From DATAEU01 sp046735355 (GTDB lineage: Bacteria; Actinomycetota; UBA4738; HRBIN12): DNA of 17,237 nucleotides. Below, one piece after another: positions 6,551 through 13,501 of the stretch (positions are counted from its first letter, which is position 1; every line of letters starts with the position of its first letter). Under the pieces are notes generated by a model that saw only the letters and a program-made list of their open reading frames with translations, made no database searches and was not told where the DNA came from. The translations under genes were made by a program, and so were the position numbers. The DNA lies in the NCBI GenBank assembly GCA_046735355.1, contig JBKPTC010000049.1, positions 1 through 17,237 of the forward strand. Reading direction: 5' to 3'.

Positions 6551-7144
6551 GTGTCCGTTACCGTCGACGTCGCCGTGCTCCGCGGTCGGCTGCGCGGCGA
6601 CCGGCGGCCCGTTCCGCCGCCCGGCACGCGGCTGGCCGGCGTCCTCGTGCCACTCGTCCTCGACGGAGGCGCCACGATCGTGTTCACGCGCCGGACGCCG
6701 CATCTGTCGCGTCACGCCGGCGAGATCTCGTTTCCGGGGGGTCTCGAGCACGAGGAGGACGAGGGGCTCCGCGCGACCGCGCTCCGGGAGACGCGCGAGG
6801 AGCTCGGCCTCGACCCGCGCTGGGTCGATGTGGTGGGCGCGCTTCCGGCCGTCCACACCTTCGTGTCCGGCATCCTCATCGTGCCGTTCGTCGGCGCGCT
6901 CGAGCGGCGCCGAGCGTTCCGGCCGAACGCCGCCGAGATCGACGAGGTGCTCGAGTTCGCGGTGGAGGCGCTCGATGCCGCCGAGGCCGAGGTCGAGTTC
7001 GCGCGGGACGGACGCGTGTACCGCGGGTACGCCTACGAGATGCCGGACGCGACGATCTGGGGCGCGACCGCCAAGATCCTGCACGACCTGCTCGAGACGA
7101 TCCGCGCCGGAGCAGCCGCACCGACGAGAGGAGACACGGAATGA
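6551..7144 (+). CDS. NUDIX hydrolase, CoA pyrophosphatase (NudL/UPF0035-like)
   Basis: 197 residues from GTG 6551. The family-specific segment VFTRRTPHLSRHAGEISFPGG (residues 44-64) matches the CoA-pyrophosphatase signature, and the Nudix box follows: G63-G64, then R79-E80, E83-E84 and G86 in ATALRETREELGLD, the glutamates that bind catalytic Mg or Mn. The box is two residues longer than the textbook spacing, as is usual in this subgroup. Predicted reaction: cleavage of CoA or its oxidised or acylated forms into 4'-phosphopantetheine derivatives and 3',5'-ADP. The last 4 nt overlap the next start (ATGA), and the coupled gene encodes a CoA-binding fold, which fits a CoA-related role. The C-terminal 15 residues are unconserved-looking. 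Confidence 0.9.
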   Translation: MSVTVDVAVLRGRLRGDRRPVPPPGTRLAGVLVPLVLDGGATIVFTRRTPHLSRHAGEISFPGGLEHEEDEGLRATALRETREELGLDPRWVDVVGALPAVHTFVSGILIVPFVGALERRRAFRPNAAEIDEVLEFAVEALDAAEAEVEFARDGRVYRGYAYEMPDATIWGATAKILHDLLETIRAGAAAPTRGDTE

Positions 7145-7581
7145 GCACCGCCGAGCTGCAGCCGTACCTTCCGAGCGACGAGGAGCTGCGCTCGATCCTC
7201 GGCGACGCGCGGACGATCGCGGTCGTCGGGTTGTCGGCGCGGCCAGACCGCGACTCGCATTCGGTCGCGGCGTTCCTGAAGGCAAAGGGCTACCGCGTGA
7301 TCCCCGTCAACCCGAACGAGTCGGAGGTGCTTGGAGAGCGGGCGTATGCGTCTCTGCTCGACGTCCCCGAGGACGTCTCGATCGACGTCGTCGACGTCTT
7401 CCGGCGCGCCGAGTTCACACCCGGCATCGCCCGAGAGGCGGCCGAGCGAGGCGCGAAGGTGCTCTGGCTCCAGGACGAGATCGTGAACGACGAGGCGCGC
7501 CGCATCGGCGAGGACGCGGGGATGACCGTCATCATGGGAACCTGCATCCGCCGCGAGCGGAGCCGGCTCGACCGGTCCTGA
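7141..7581 (+). CDS. CoA-binding protein (YccU-type Rossmann fold, COG1832)
   Basis: 146 residues from ATG 7141, overlapping the NUDIX stop by 4 nt, with GAGAGGAGA upstream. A single CoA_binding domain fills the protein: TIAVVGLSARPDRDSHSVAAFLKAKGYRVIPVNPNE (about 25-60), then SIDVVDVFRRAEFTPGIAREAAERGAKVLWLQDEIVNDEARRI and GMTVIMGTCIRRE. Relatives are stand-alone versions of the nucleotide-binding domain of succinyl-CoA synthetase alpha, but they lack its phospho-histidine domain, so ligand binding rather than catalysis is expected. Its physiological role is not established. Pairing with a CoA pyrophosphatase suggests CoA or acyl-CoA homeostasis. Confidence 0.92.
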   Translation: MSTAELQPYLPSDEELRSILGDARTIAVVGLSARPDRDSHSVAAFLKAKGYRVIPVNPNESEVLGERAYASLLDVPEDVSIDVVDVFRRAEFTPGIAREAAERGAKVLWLQDEIVNDEARRIGEDAGMTVIMGTCIRRERSRLDRS

Positions 7582-7613
7582 CCGCGGACGACGACGACTG
7601 GAGGGCTGAGCAC

Positions 7614-7778
7614 GTGCAACGGTGGGAGTACTTCGTGGCGCCGCTCCTCGAGCACAATCCGGGCGAGATCCTCAACACGTTCGGCGAGGACGGCTGGGAG
7701 CTGGTCGGCGTCGTCCAGCTGTCCAACCCGATGGGTGGAACGTCGACCGTCGCGTACCTCAAGCGGCCGAAGAGCTGA
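7614..7778 (+). CDS. DUF4177-like small protein
   Basis: 54 residues from GTG 7614, with GGAGGG 8 nt upstream, 32 nt after the CoA-binding gene. The sequence MQRWEYFVAPLLEHNPGEILNTFGEDGWELVGVV..TVAYLKRPKS shows the classic DUF4177 layout: WEY strand, helix LNTFGEDGWELVGV, then a final strand ending LKRP. These are tiny alpha/beta proteins of unknown function, often found as a tail gene in operons. Frames that reach further upstream run through the preceding gene out of phase and are not credible. It ends 5 nt before the stop of the convergent sugar dehydrogenase, leaving no room for a terminator. Confidence 0.85.
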   Translation: MQRWEYFVAPLLEHNPGEILNTFGEDGWELVGVVQLSNPMGGTSTVAYLKRPKS

Positions 7779-7783
7779 CGCGC

Positions 7784-8935
7784 CTACCGGCGATCGAGCC
7801 GACGCCGGGCAAGGTACAGCAGGGCGAGGAGCCCGACGAACACCGCGATGCTCGTCGGTGTGAGGCGCGGGCCGTTCGATCCGGCGGCCGTTCGAACGTA
7901 GATCCCGCTCGCCGTCGCGACGAACAGCCGGCCGCGGGACGTGCGCTCGACGTCCGTGATCCCCTGCGGGAACGTCGCGACGACCTCGTCGCGAGGAGCC
8001 GCGCCGGCCGGAAACGTGATCCGGTGCAGATCGCCGTGGAAGTCGCCCACGAGCAGCGAGCCGTCGGGCTCGGCGACGCAGCCGGTCGGCACGACGACGT
8101 CCCGCCAGGCGAACATCGGGCCGATGAACCCGTCGGCCTCGCCCGGCCCGAGATGCGTCGGCCAGCCGTAGTTCCCGCCCGGCTCGATCCGATTCACCTC
8201 GTCCCACTCGCTCGGCCCGTTCTCGGTCTCCCACAGCGCGCCGTCCGAGCCGACGCAGAGCCCGAAGGAGTTGCGGATGCCGAGCGCGTAGACCGGCGAG
8301 TCCGGCGAGACGTCGTCGGACGCGGCCGAGCCGTCGTCGTTCAGGTGCAGGATCTTGCCGCCGAGGCTCGAGCCATCCTGTGCGCGCTCGGCGACGTGCC
8401 CCTCGCCGACGGCGACGAACAGCGTTCCGTCGGGCGCGAACGCGAGGTCGCCGCCGTTGTGGTAACCGCTGGCGGTCGGCAGCAGCGTCAGCAGGTTCTG
8501 CGGCGGACCGCCGGTGCTCGCGTCGGCCGCGATGCGGACGAGATGGTTGCGGCCGTCGCGGCGATCCGAGTAGTACGCGTAGACCCACGGTTGACGTTCG
8601 AAGTCCGGATGCAGCGCGAGGCCGAGCAGGCCGGTCTCGCCGCCCGGAACGACCGGGAGCGTCGCGAACGGACGCGGCTGCACGGCGCCCGTCGCCGTCA
8701 GGACGCGGATCCGCCCGGTCTCCTTCTCCGCGAAGAACGCGCGGCCGTCCGGCGCCACGGCGAGGTTCGTCGGGAACGCCGCGTCGCGGACGATCGGCGC
8801 GAACGACATCGTTCCGGTCTGCGCGCGCGCGACCGGCGCGACGATCGCCGCGACGAACAGGACGGCCGCCGCGACGATCGCGACGGCGAACGCGAGGACC
8901 CCGACGGTCCCCGACGCCGTGCCGATGCGCCCCAC
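7784..8935 (-). CDS. PQQ-type soluble aldose/sugar dehydrogenase-like beta-propeller, membrane anchored
   Basis: 383 residues from GTG 8935. The open frame runs back to 9883, but that part shadows the neighbouring metB-like gene and is rejected. Residues 11-38 form a signal or anchor helix. The Asd/sGDH family is shown by FPTNLAVAPDGRAFFAEK, TGLLGLALHPDF, the catalytic-type H159 in YHNGGDLAFAPDG, GGKILHLNDDG, ALGIRNSFGL, ETENGPSEWDEVNRI and NYGWP. It would oxidise a sugar or similar alcohol outside the cytoplasm using PQQ, if PQQ is available. Unusually, the C-terminus has a second hydrophobic helix (361-376) followed by RRRLDRR, so it is likely fixed at the outer face of the membrane. A TACGCT box 6 nt before the GTG gives it its own promoter behind the cbs-metB operon. 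Confidence 0.88.
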   Translation of the reverse strand: MGRIGTASGTVGVLAFAVAIVAAAVLFVAAIVAPVARAQTGTMSFAPIVRDAAFPTNLAVAPDGRAFFAEKETGRIRVLTATGAVQPRPFATLPVVPGGETGLLGLALHPDFERQPWVYAYYSDRRDGRNHLVRIAADASTGGPPQNLLTLLPTASGYHNGGDLAFAPDGTLFVAVGEGHVAERAQDGSSLGGKILHLNDDGSAASDDVSPDSPVYALGIRNSFGLCVGSDGALWETENGPSEWDEVNRIEPGGNYGWPTHLGPGEADGFIGPMFAWRDVVVPTGCVAEPDGSLLVGDFHGDLHRITFPAGAAPRDEVVATFPQGITDVERTSRGRLFVATASGIYVRTAAGSNGPRLTPTSIAVFVGLLALLYLARRRLDRR

Positions 8936-8941
8936 GCGGTC

Positions 8942-8947
8942 AGCGTA
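8942..8947 (-). promoter_or_regulatory. -10 box TACGCT for the sugar dehydrogenase
   Basis: On the minus strand TACGCT, 6 nt (GACCGC), then GTG at 8935. It lies in the 29-nt gap after the metB-like stop. Same hexamer and spacing as at 2069-2081. Confidence 0.5.
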
Positions 8948-8964
8948 CGGTCGAGGCGAGGCGA

Positions 8965-10089
8965 TCAGCCGAGCGCCTGCTCGAGATCCTCGAGCAGGTC
9001 GTCCGGGTGCTCGAGCCCGACGGAGAGCCGGATCAGCGCGTCGGGCACCTCGAGCGGCGAGCCGGCGACGCTCGCGTGGGTCATCGGCCCCGGTAGCTCG
9101 ATCAGCGATTCCACGCCGCCGAGCGACTCGGCCAGGAAGAACAGCTCGGTGCCCTCGACCACGGCGCGCGCCTGCTCGGCGGAGCCCACCTCGAACGACA
9201 CCATCCCGCCGAACCCGTCCATCTGCTCCGACGCGACCCGGTGCCCCGGGTCGTGCGGCAGCCCGGGATAGCGAACACGCGCGACCTTCGGATGGTCCTG
9301 CAGGACTGCGGCCACGGCCGCCGCCCCGCGGCAGTGCGCCTCCATCCGAACGGCCAGCGTCTTCACGCCGCGGAGCGCGAGGTAGCAGTCCATCGGGCCC
9401 GGCACGGCGCCGACCGCGTTCTGCAGGAACGCGAGCCGATCTCGGAGCTCGTCGTCGTCGGTGACGATCGCGCCGAGCACGAGGTCCGAGTGCCCAGCGA
9501 GGTACTTGGTCACCGAGTGCACCACCACGTCCGCGCCGAGCTCGAGCGGCCGCTGGAGGTACGGCGTCGCGAACGTGTTGTCGACGACGACCCGTGCGCC
9601 CGCATCGTGCGCGACGTCGCAGACGGCGCGGATGTCGACGATCTTCAGGAGCGGATTCGTCGGCGTCTCGACCCACACGAACCGAGTCTCGTCGCGCATC
9701 GCCGCCCGGACCGCGTCGCCGTCGGTGAGGTCGACCGTCTCGAACGCGACGCCCCACCCCGAGAGCACACGAGCGAGCAACCGGTACGTGCCGCCGTAGA
9801 CGTCGTCGCCCAGCACGACGTGGTCGCCGGGCGAGAGCGTCAGGAGCAGGGTCGTCTCCGCGCCCATGCCCGAGGCGAAGCACAGCCCGTGCTCGCCGCC
9901 CTCGAGCGAGGCGATCGCCACCTGGAGCGCCTCGCGCGTCGGGTTGCCGCCGCGCGCGTAGTCGAACCGCTTCGGCCGGCCGACGCGCGGCTGGGCGTAC
10001 GTCGACGTCTGATAGATCGGCACGTTGACCGCGCCGAAGGTCTCCTCGGGCTCCTGGCCCGCGTGGATCGCTCGCGTCTCGAACCTCAT
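8965..10089 (-). CDS. metB: Cystathionine gamma-synthase/lyase family PLP enzyme
   Basis: 374 residues from ATG 10089, with GCGAGGA upstream. Fold-type I Cys/Met-metabolism enzyme: N-terminal TRAIHAGQEPEETFGAVNVPIYQTSTYAQ, YARGGNPTREALQ, the PLP-contact stretch FASGMGAETTLLL, D170 in VVVDNTFATPYLQRPLELGADVVVHSVTKYLAGHSD with the PLP lysine at K195, and the C-terminal LAESLGGVESLIELPGPMTHASV. It either makes cystathionine from an activated homoserine plus cysteine or splits cystathionine to cysteine. Sequence alone does not decide, but its place behind cbs favours the lyase direction (reverse transsulfuration); the symbol follows actinobacterial usage. It is 34 nt downstream of the DUF429 gene on the same strand. 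Confidence 0.93.
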   Translation of the reverse strand: MRFETRAIHAGQEPEETFGAVNVPIYQTSTYAQPRVGRPKRFDYARGGNPTREALQVAIASLEGGEHGLCFASGMGAETTLLLTLSPGDHVVLGDDVYGGTYRLLARVLSGWGVAFETVDLTDGDAVRAAMRDETRFVWVETPTNPLLKIVDIRAVCDVAHDAGARVVVDNTFATPYLQRPLELGADVVVHSVTKYLAGHSDLVLGAIVTDDDELRDRLAFLQNAVGAVPGPMDCYLALRGVKTLAVRMEAHCRGAAAVAAVLQDHPKVARVRYPGLPHDPGHRVASEQMDGFGGMVSFEVGSAEQARAVVEGTELFFLAESLGGVESLIELPGPMTHASVAGSPLEVPDALIRLSVGLEHPDDLLEDLEQALG

Positions 10090-10123
10090 GTGTCCTCGCT
10101 CGTCGGTATCGGGTGGCGCGCGG

Positions 10124-10975
10124 TCATCGCGCCTCGGGTGGCAGCTCCCATCGGCGCCGTGCCAGCTCCTCGGACGCCGAGGCGCCGGCGCGTACGAGCT
10201 TCCACAGGCCGGACTTCCGTTTGGCGTCGTGGCCCGGCGCGAACTCGCGCGCCGTCAGCGCCCGGCAGTCGGGATCGCCGCAGCCGCACCGCGAAAGTCC
10301 GGGCAGCGTCGGCTGCAGCGCCTCGGCCGGCGGCCGCGGCCCGCGGCGGTACGGGTGGGCCGGCAGCACCGCCGAGGGCACCACGATCTGCCCCTCGCGC
10401 GGATCGCCGGGGGCGCTGAAACGACGCTCGAGCGCGTACAGCCCCGTCAGCGCCGCGAGCGCCGCGTCGAGCTGATCGAGCGATCGCAGCGCACGCACGT
10501 CGACGCGCTCGCCGCGAAGGATCGCTCGGCGCCATTCGCGCTTGCCGATGCCCTCGGGTGGGAGGAAGCCGGCCAGCACGACCGCCGTCGCGTGCGGGAA
10601 GCATTCGATCGCGGTTCCCTTCACCGAACCGGTTCCGCGGTAGCGCGGATATCGGTCGGCGATCGCCTCGAACACGCGGAAGCCGACGGTCATCCATCCG
10701 TAGAACGGATGGTCGGCCATCCGCCGGTCGGACGGCGTGTTGAACGACTGCAGGCCGAACAGCCGCAGCTCGCGTTCGGTCAGGCGCGAGCGACCGGACA
10801 GCGCCCAGCTCGGCGGCGCGTCGACCGCCACGACGTCCGCTCCCGCGTCCGCCACCATCGCCGCGACGTCGTCCACGCCGACGCGACGTTGCGTGTCGAG
10901 GATCGTTCGGTGCTCGTCGAGCAGCACGAGGTCGAGGCCCCGGCGCACGCCGACGTCGATCCCGAGCGCACGCAC
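10124..10975 (-). CDS. DUF429 (predicted RNase H-fold nuclease) protein with Cys-rich GHDAK tail
   Basis: 283 residues from GTG 10975, 5 nt after the cbs stop. Residues 1-185 match DUF429: MRALGIDVG with D7, VVAVDAPPSWAL with D52, FNTPSDRRM, VFEAIADRYPRYRGTGSVKGTAIECFPHATAVVLAG, and SLDQLDAALAALTGLYAL with D167/D170. These acidic residues suit a metal-dependent RNase H-like fold, although no activity is proven for the family. Residues about 229-260 form an extra module: CGCGDPDCRALTAREFAPGH then DAKRKSGLWKLV, with cysteines C230, C232 and C237 plus a His. This resembles the short CxCG...FxPGHDAK zinc-type motif of small actinobacterial proteins. Sandwiched inside the transsulfuration pair, its role is unclear. 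Confidence 0.82.
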   Translation of the reverse strand: MRALGIDVGVRRGLDLVLLDEHRTILDTQRRVGVDDVAAMVADAGADVVAVDAPPSWALSGRSRLTERELRLFGLQSFNTPSDRRMADHPFYGWMTVGFRVFEAIADRYPRYRGTGSVKGTAIECFPHATAVVLAGFLPPEGIGKREWRRAILRGERVDVRALRSLDQLDAALAALTGLYALERRFSAPGDPREGQIVVPSAVLPAHPYRRGPRPPAEALQPTLPGLSRCGCGDPDCRALTAREFAPGHDAKRKSGLWKLVRAGASASEELARRRWELPPEAR

Positions 10976-10980
10976 CGCCG

Positions 10981-12354
10981 TTACGCGGTCTTCCGGTGTG
11001 CCAGGAACTCGAGCAGGTCGCTCCGTGTCAGCACGCCGAGCACCTGGCCGCCCTTGACGACCAGCACGGCGGGTCCGCTCTGGAGCGCCTCGAACGCGAC
11101 CTCGACGGGCTGGTCGTGCTCGACCATGCCGACGGGCGGGCCCATCACCTCCGCGACGTCGGCCTGAAGCGCGTCCGGGTCACGGAACAACCGGTCGAGC
11201 AGCGCGTTCTCTCGGATCGAGCCGACGACCTGCGCCACGTCGAGCGATCCGGTCTCGCGCACGACGGGCGCCTGCGAGATCGAGTACTCCTGCAGCACGT
11301 CGACGGCCTGGCGAACCTTGTCGTGCGCCGCGACGGTGACGAGCGTCGGCACCTCGCCGTGCTTGGCCGAGAGCACCTCCTCGACGCGGACGACCTCCGG
11401 GCGCTCGAGCATCCCGTACTGGAGCAGCCACGTGTCCGAGTACAGCTTCGACAGGTAGTTCCGGCCGGTGTCCGGCAGGATCACGACGACGACCTTGTCC
11501 TCGTCGAGCTCCCGCGCGACCTCGAGGGCGGCGTACACGGCGGTGCCGCACGACTCGCCGACGAGGATGCCTTCCTGTCGCGTGATCGCGCGCGCGACTC
11601 GGAACGACTCGCGATCCGGAACGCGCACCCACCGGTCGACGACGTCCGGATCGAACGTCTCGGGCCAGAAGTCCTCGCCGATGCCCTCCGTCAGGTACGG
11701 GTGCACCTCGTCACCGGAGTACAGCGACCCCTCGGGATCCGCGCCGACGACGAGCAGGTCCGGCTTGCGCTCCTTGAGGTACCGCGCGGTGCCGGTGATC
11801 GTTCCGCCGGTGCCGACGCCGCAGACGAACACGTCGATCCGGCCGTTGGTCTGCTCCCAGATCTCCGGGCCGGTGGTCCGATAGTGCGCCTCGGGGTTGG
11901 CCTGGTTGAAGTACTGGTTCGGCTGGAACGCGCCCGGGATCTCCTCGGTGAGCCGGTCGGCGACGCGGTAGTACGACTCGGGCGACTCCGGTGGAACGGC
12001 GGTCGGCGTGATGATGACCTCGGCGCCGTACGCGCGCAGGAGCGAGATCTTCTCCTGGCTCATCTTGTCCGGCATCACGAAGATGCAGCGATAGCCCTTG
12101 ATGGCGGCCGCGATCGCGAGGCCGTGGCCGGTGTTGCCGGACGTCGGCTCGACGATCGTGCCGCCCGGCCGGAGCGCGCCGGCGCGCTCAGCCGCCTCGA
12201 TCATCGGCAGCCCGATCCGGTCCTTCACGCTGCCGCCCGGGTTGAGCATCTCGAGCTTGGCCAGGACGATCGGCGCGATCCCGCGGGTGACGGCGTTCAG
12301 GCGAACGAGCGGCGTCCGCCCGACCGCGTCGAGGAACGAATCGAGGACCTCCAC
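10981..12354 (-). CDS. cbs: Cystathionine beta-synthase with C-terminal CBS-domain pair
   Basis: 457 residues from GTG 12354. The frame extends to 12501, but residues before MEVLDSFLDAVGRTPLVRL are proline/arginine-rich and unlike the family. The catalytic domain (1-318) has the PLP lysine K44 in NPGGSVKDRIG, the substrate loop TSGNTG (71-76), the phosphate loop GVGTGGT (179-185) and S268 in GESCGTA for the pyridine nitrogen. Two CBS domains follow, about 323-382 and 399-455, as in actinobacterial Cbs; they commonly sense adenosyl ligands. Reaction: serine (or O-acetylserine) plus homocysteine gives cystathionine. The haem domain of animal enzymes is absent. First gene of the minus-strand operon with the DUF429 and metB-like genes. 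It diverges from the REC-GGDEF gene at 12483. Confidence 0.95.
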   Translation of the reverse strand: MEVLDSFLDAVGRTPLVRLNAVTRGIAPIVLAKLEMLNPGGSVKDRIGLPMIEAAERAGALRPGGTIVEPTSGNTGHGLAIAAAIKGYRCIFVMPDKMSQEKISLLRAYGAEVIITPTAVPPESPESYYRVADRLTEEIPGAFQPNQYFNQANPEAHYRTTGPEIWEQTNGRIDVFVCGVGTGGTITGTARYLKERKPDLLVVGADPEGSLYSGDEVHPYLTEGIGEDFWPETFDPDVVDRWVRVPDRESFRVARAITRQEGILVGESCGTAVYAALEVARELDEDKVVVVILPDTGRNYLSKLYSDTWLLQYGMLERPEVVRVEEVLSAKHGEVPTLVTVAAHDKVRQAVDVLQEYSISQAPVVRETGSLDVAQVVGSIRENALLDRLFRDPDALQADVAEVMGPPVGMVEHDQPVEVAFEALQSGPAVLVVKGGQVLGVLTRSDLLEFLAHRKTA

Positions 12355-12447
12355 GGGTGCACCCCCACGTCCGAGGCCGCGCCGTCGGCCCGGCCGGAGC
12401 GATCGACCTATCGTCCCAGGTTCCGGGTTATGCGGCGACAGCCGCAC

Positions 12448-12453
12448 TATCCT
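12448..12453 (+). promoter_or_regulatory. -10 box TATCCT before the REC-GGDEF pair
   Basis: TATCCT lies in the 128-bp divergent gap between cbs (minus) and the first REC-GGDEF gene. Transcription would start near 12460 and give a short leader that includes the GAGGGA ribosome site before ATG 12483. No clear -35 box. Confidence 0.4.
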
Positions 12454-12482
12454 GCGACGGCGTGCCGGCCGATGAGGGAACC

Positions 12483-13442
12483 ATGGGCCTGGATGCGGCA
12501 CCGGATGCGGCTCCGAGGTACGACGTCCTGGTCGTCGAGGACGACGCGTTCCTCGCGCGCTTGCTCGACGTGGAGCTGTCCTCGAGCGGATACGTCGTCC
12601 GCGTCGCCCACGACGGCGAGCAGGCGCTGACCGCGGCGTTCGAGCGCTGTCCGGACCTCGTCCTCGCCGACGTCATGATGCCGAGGATGGACGGGTTCGA
12701 GCTCGTCCGCCGGCTGCGCGCCGATCCGAGGACCGAGGCCGTCAGCATCATCCTCGTCACCGCGCGCGGCCTGCAGGCCGACAAGCTGACCGGCCTCACC
12801 GCCGGAGCCGACGACTACGTGGTCAAGCCGTTCGACAACGAGGAGTTGCTCGCGCGCGTCGCCGGCGTCCTGCGCCGCGCCGAGTACATGCGCTCCCAGT
12901 CGCCGCTCACCGGTCTTCCGGGCAACGTCAGGATCGAGGACGAGATCCAGGCCCGGGTGGATCTCCGCCAGCCGTTCGCCGTCCTGTACCTGGACCTCGA
13001 CAACTTCAAGGCGTACAGCGACCGGTACGGGTTCGTCCGCGGCGACGAGGCGCTCCGGGCGACCGGTCATCTGATCCGCGACGCGGCGAAGGCCGTGGCC
13101 GGCGCCGGAACGTTCGTCGGGCACATCGGCGGCGACGACTTCGTCGTAATCACCGATCCGGAGCGCGCGGAGGCCGTCGCCGTCGAGGTCATCCGGCGGT
13201 TCGACGATGTCGCGCCGGACCTGTACGACGAGGACGACCGGCGCCGCGGCGGCATCCGGGGCGAGGATCGCCAAGGCAACGTGCGGACGTTTCCGCTGCT
13301 GTCGATCTCGATCGGCATCGCGACGACCGAGGCCCGGCCGTACGAACATCGCGCGGAGGCGGTGGAGGTCGCGACCGACCTCAAGAACTACGCGAAGCGC
13401 GAGGCCGGATCGTCGTTCGCGATGGACCGGCGGCGTGCCTGA
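12483..13442 (+). CDS. Response regulator with GGDEF-type (GGDDF) output, copy 1
   Basis: 319 residues from ATG 12483 with GAGGGA upstream. A longer frame from 12357 is rejected because it overlaps the cbs start and lacks a ribosome site. Receiver domain about 13-130: E19/D20/D21, phospho-acceptor D63 in LADVMMPRMDGFEL, T93 and K115 in VVKPFD. The GGDEF-like domain is about 138-312: SPLTGLPGN replaces the usual DxLTGLxNR, YLDLDNFKAYSDRYG supplies the metal-side aspartates, the signature is GGDDF (216-220), and SISIGIA follows a charged insert (DEDDRRRGGIRGEDRQGN). No RxxD inhibitory site precedes the signature. It is either an unusual diguanylate cyclase or a GTP/c-di-GMP-binding output. About 60 nt ahead of its paralogue, copy 2. 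Confidence 0.92.
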   Translation: MGLDAAPDAAPRYDVLVVEDDAFLARLLDVELSSSGYVVRVAHDGEQALTAAFERCPDLVLADVMMPRMDGFELVRRLRADPRTEAVSIILVTARGLQADKLTGLTAGADDYVVKPFDNEELLARVAGVLRRAEYMRSQSPLTGLPGNVRIEDEIQARVDLRQPFAVLYLDLDNFKAYSDRYGFVRGDEALRATGHLIRDAAKAVAGAGTFVGHIGGDDFVVITDPERAEAVAVEVIRRFDDVAPDLYDEDDRRRGGIRGEDRQGNVRTFPLLSISIGIATTEARPYEHRAEAVEVATDLKNYAKREAGSSFAMDRRRA

Positions 13443-13458
13443 CCAGCGGTTCCGCCAC

Positions 13459-13475
13459 CCGAGGCACGCCCTCGG
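13459..13475 (+). other. Small hairpin between the two REC-GGDEF genes
   Basis: CCGAGG (13459-13464) pairs with CCTCGG (13470-13475) over a 5-nt loop in the 59-nt gap. It may be a weak attenuator or incidental; the stem is short and has no T-tract. Confidence 0.25.
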
Positions 13476-13501
13476 ACGGCCACCTGCCCGCCGGTACCCC
13501 C

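Noticed and set aside
8936..9883. N-terminal extension of the sugar dehydrogenase giving a 699-residue fusion
   Set aside because: The extension is an out-of-frame shadow of the metB-like gene, arginine-rich with no fold motif, and a signal-anchor begins right after GTG 8935.
12355..12482. SAM, cobalamin or other riboswitch before cbs or the REC-GGDEF genes
   Set aside because: The gap is only 128 bp and no conserved riboswitch core was recognised on either strand.
10996..12630. Plus-strand ORF of 544 codons opposite cbs
   Set aside because: Antisense shadow; the minus strand encodes a complete cystathionine beta-synthase.
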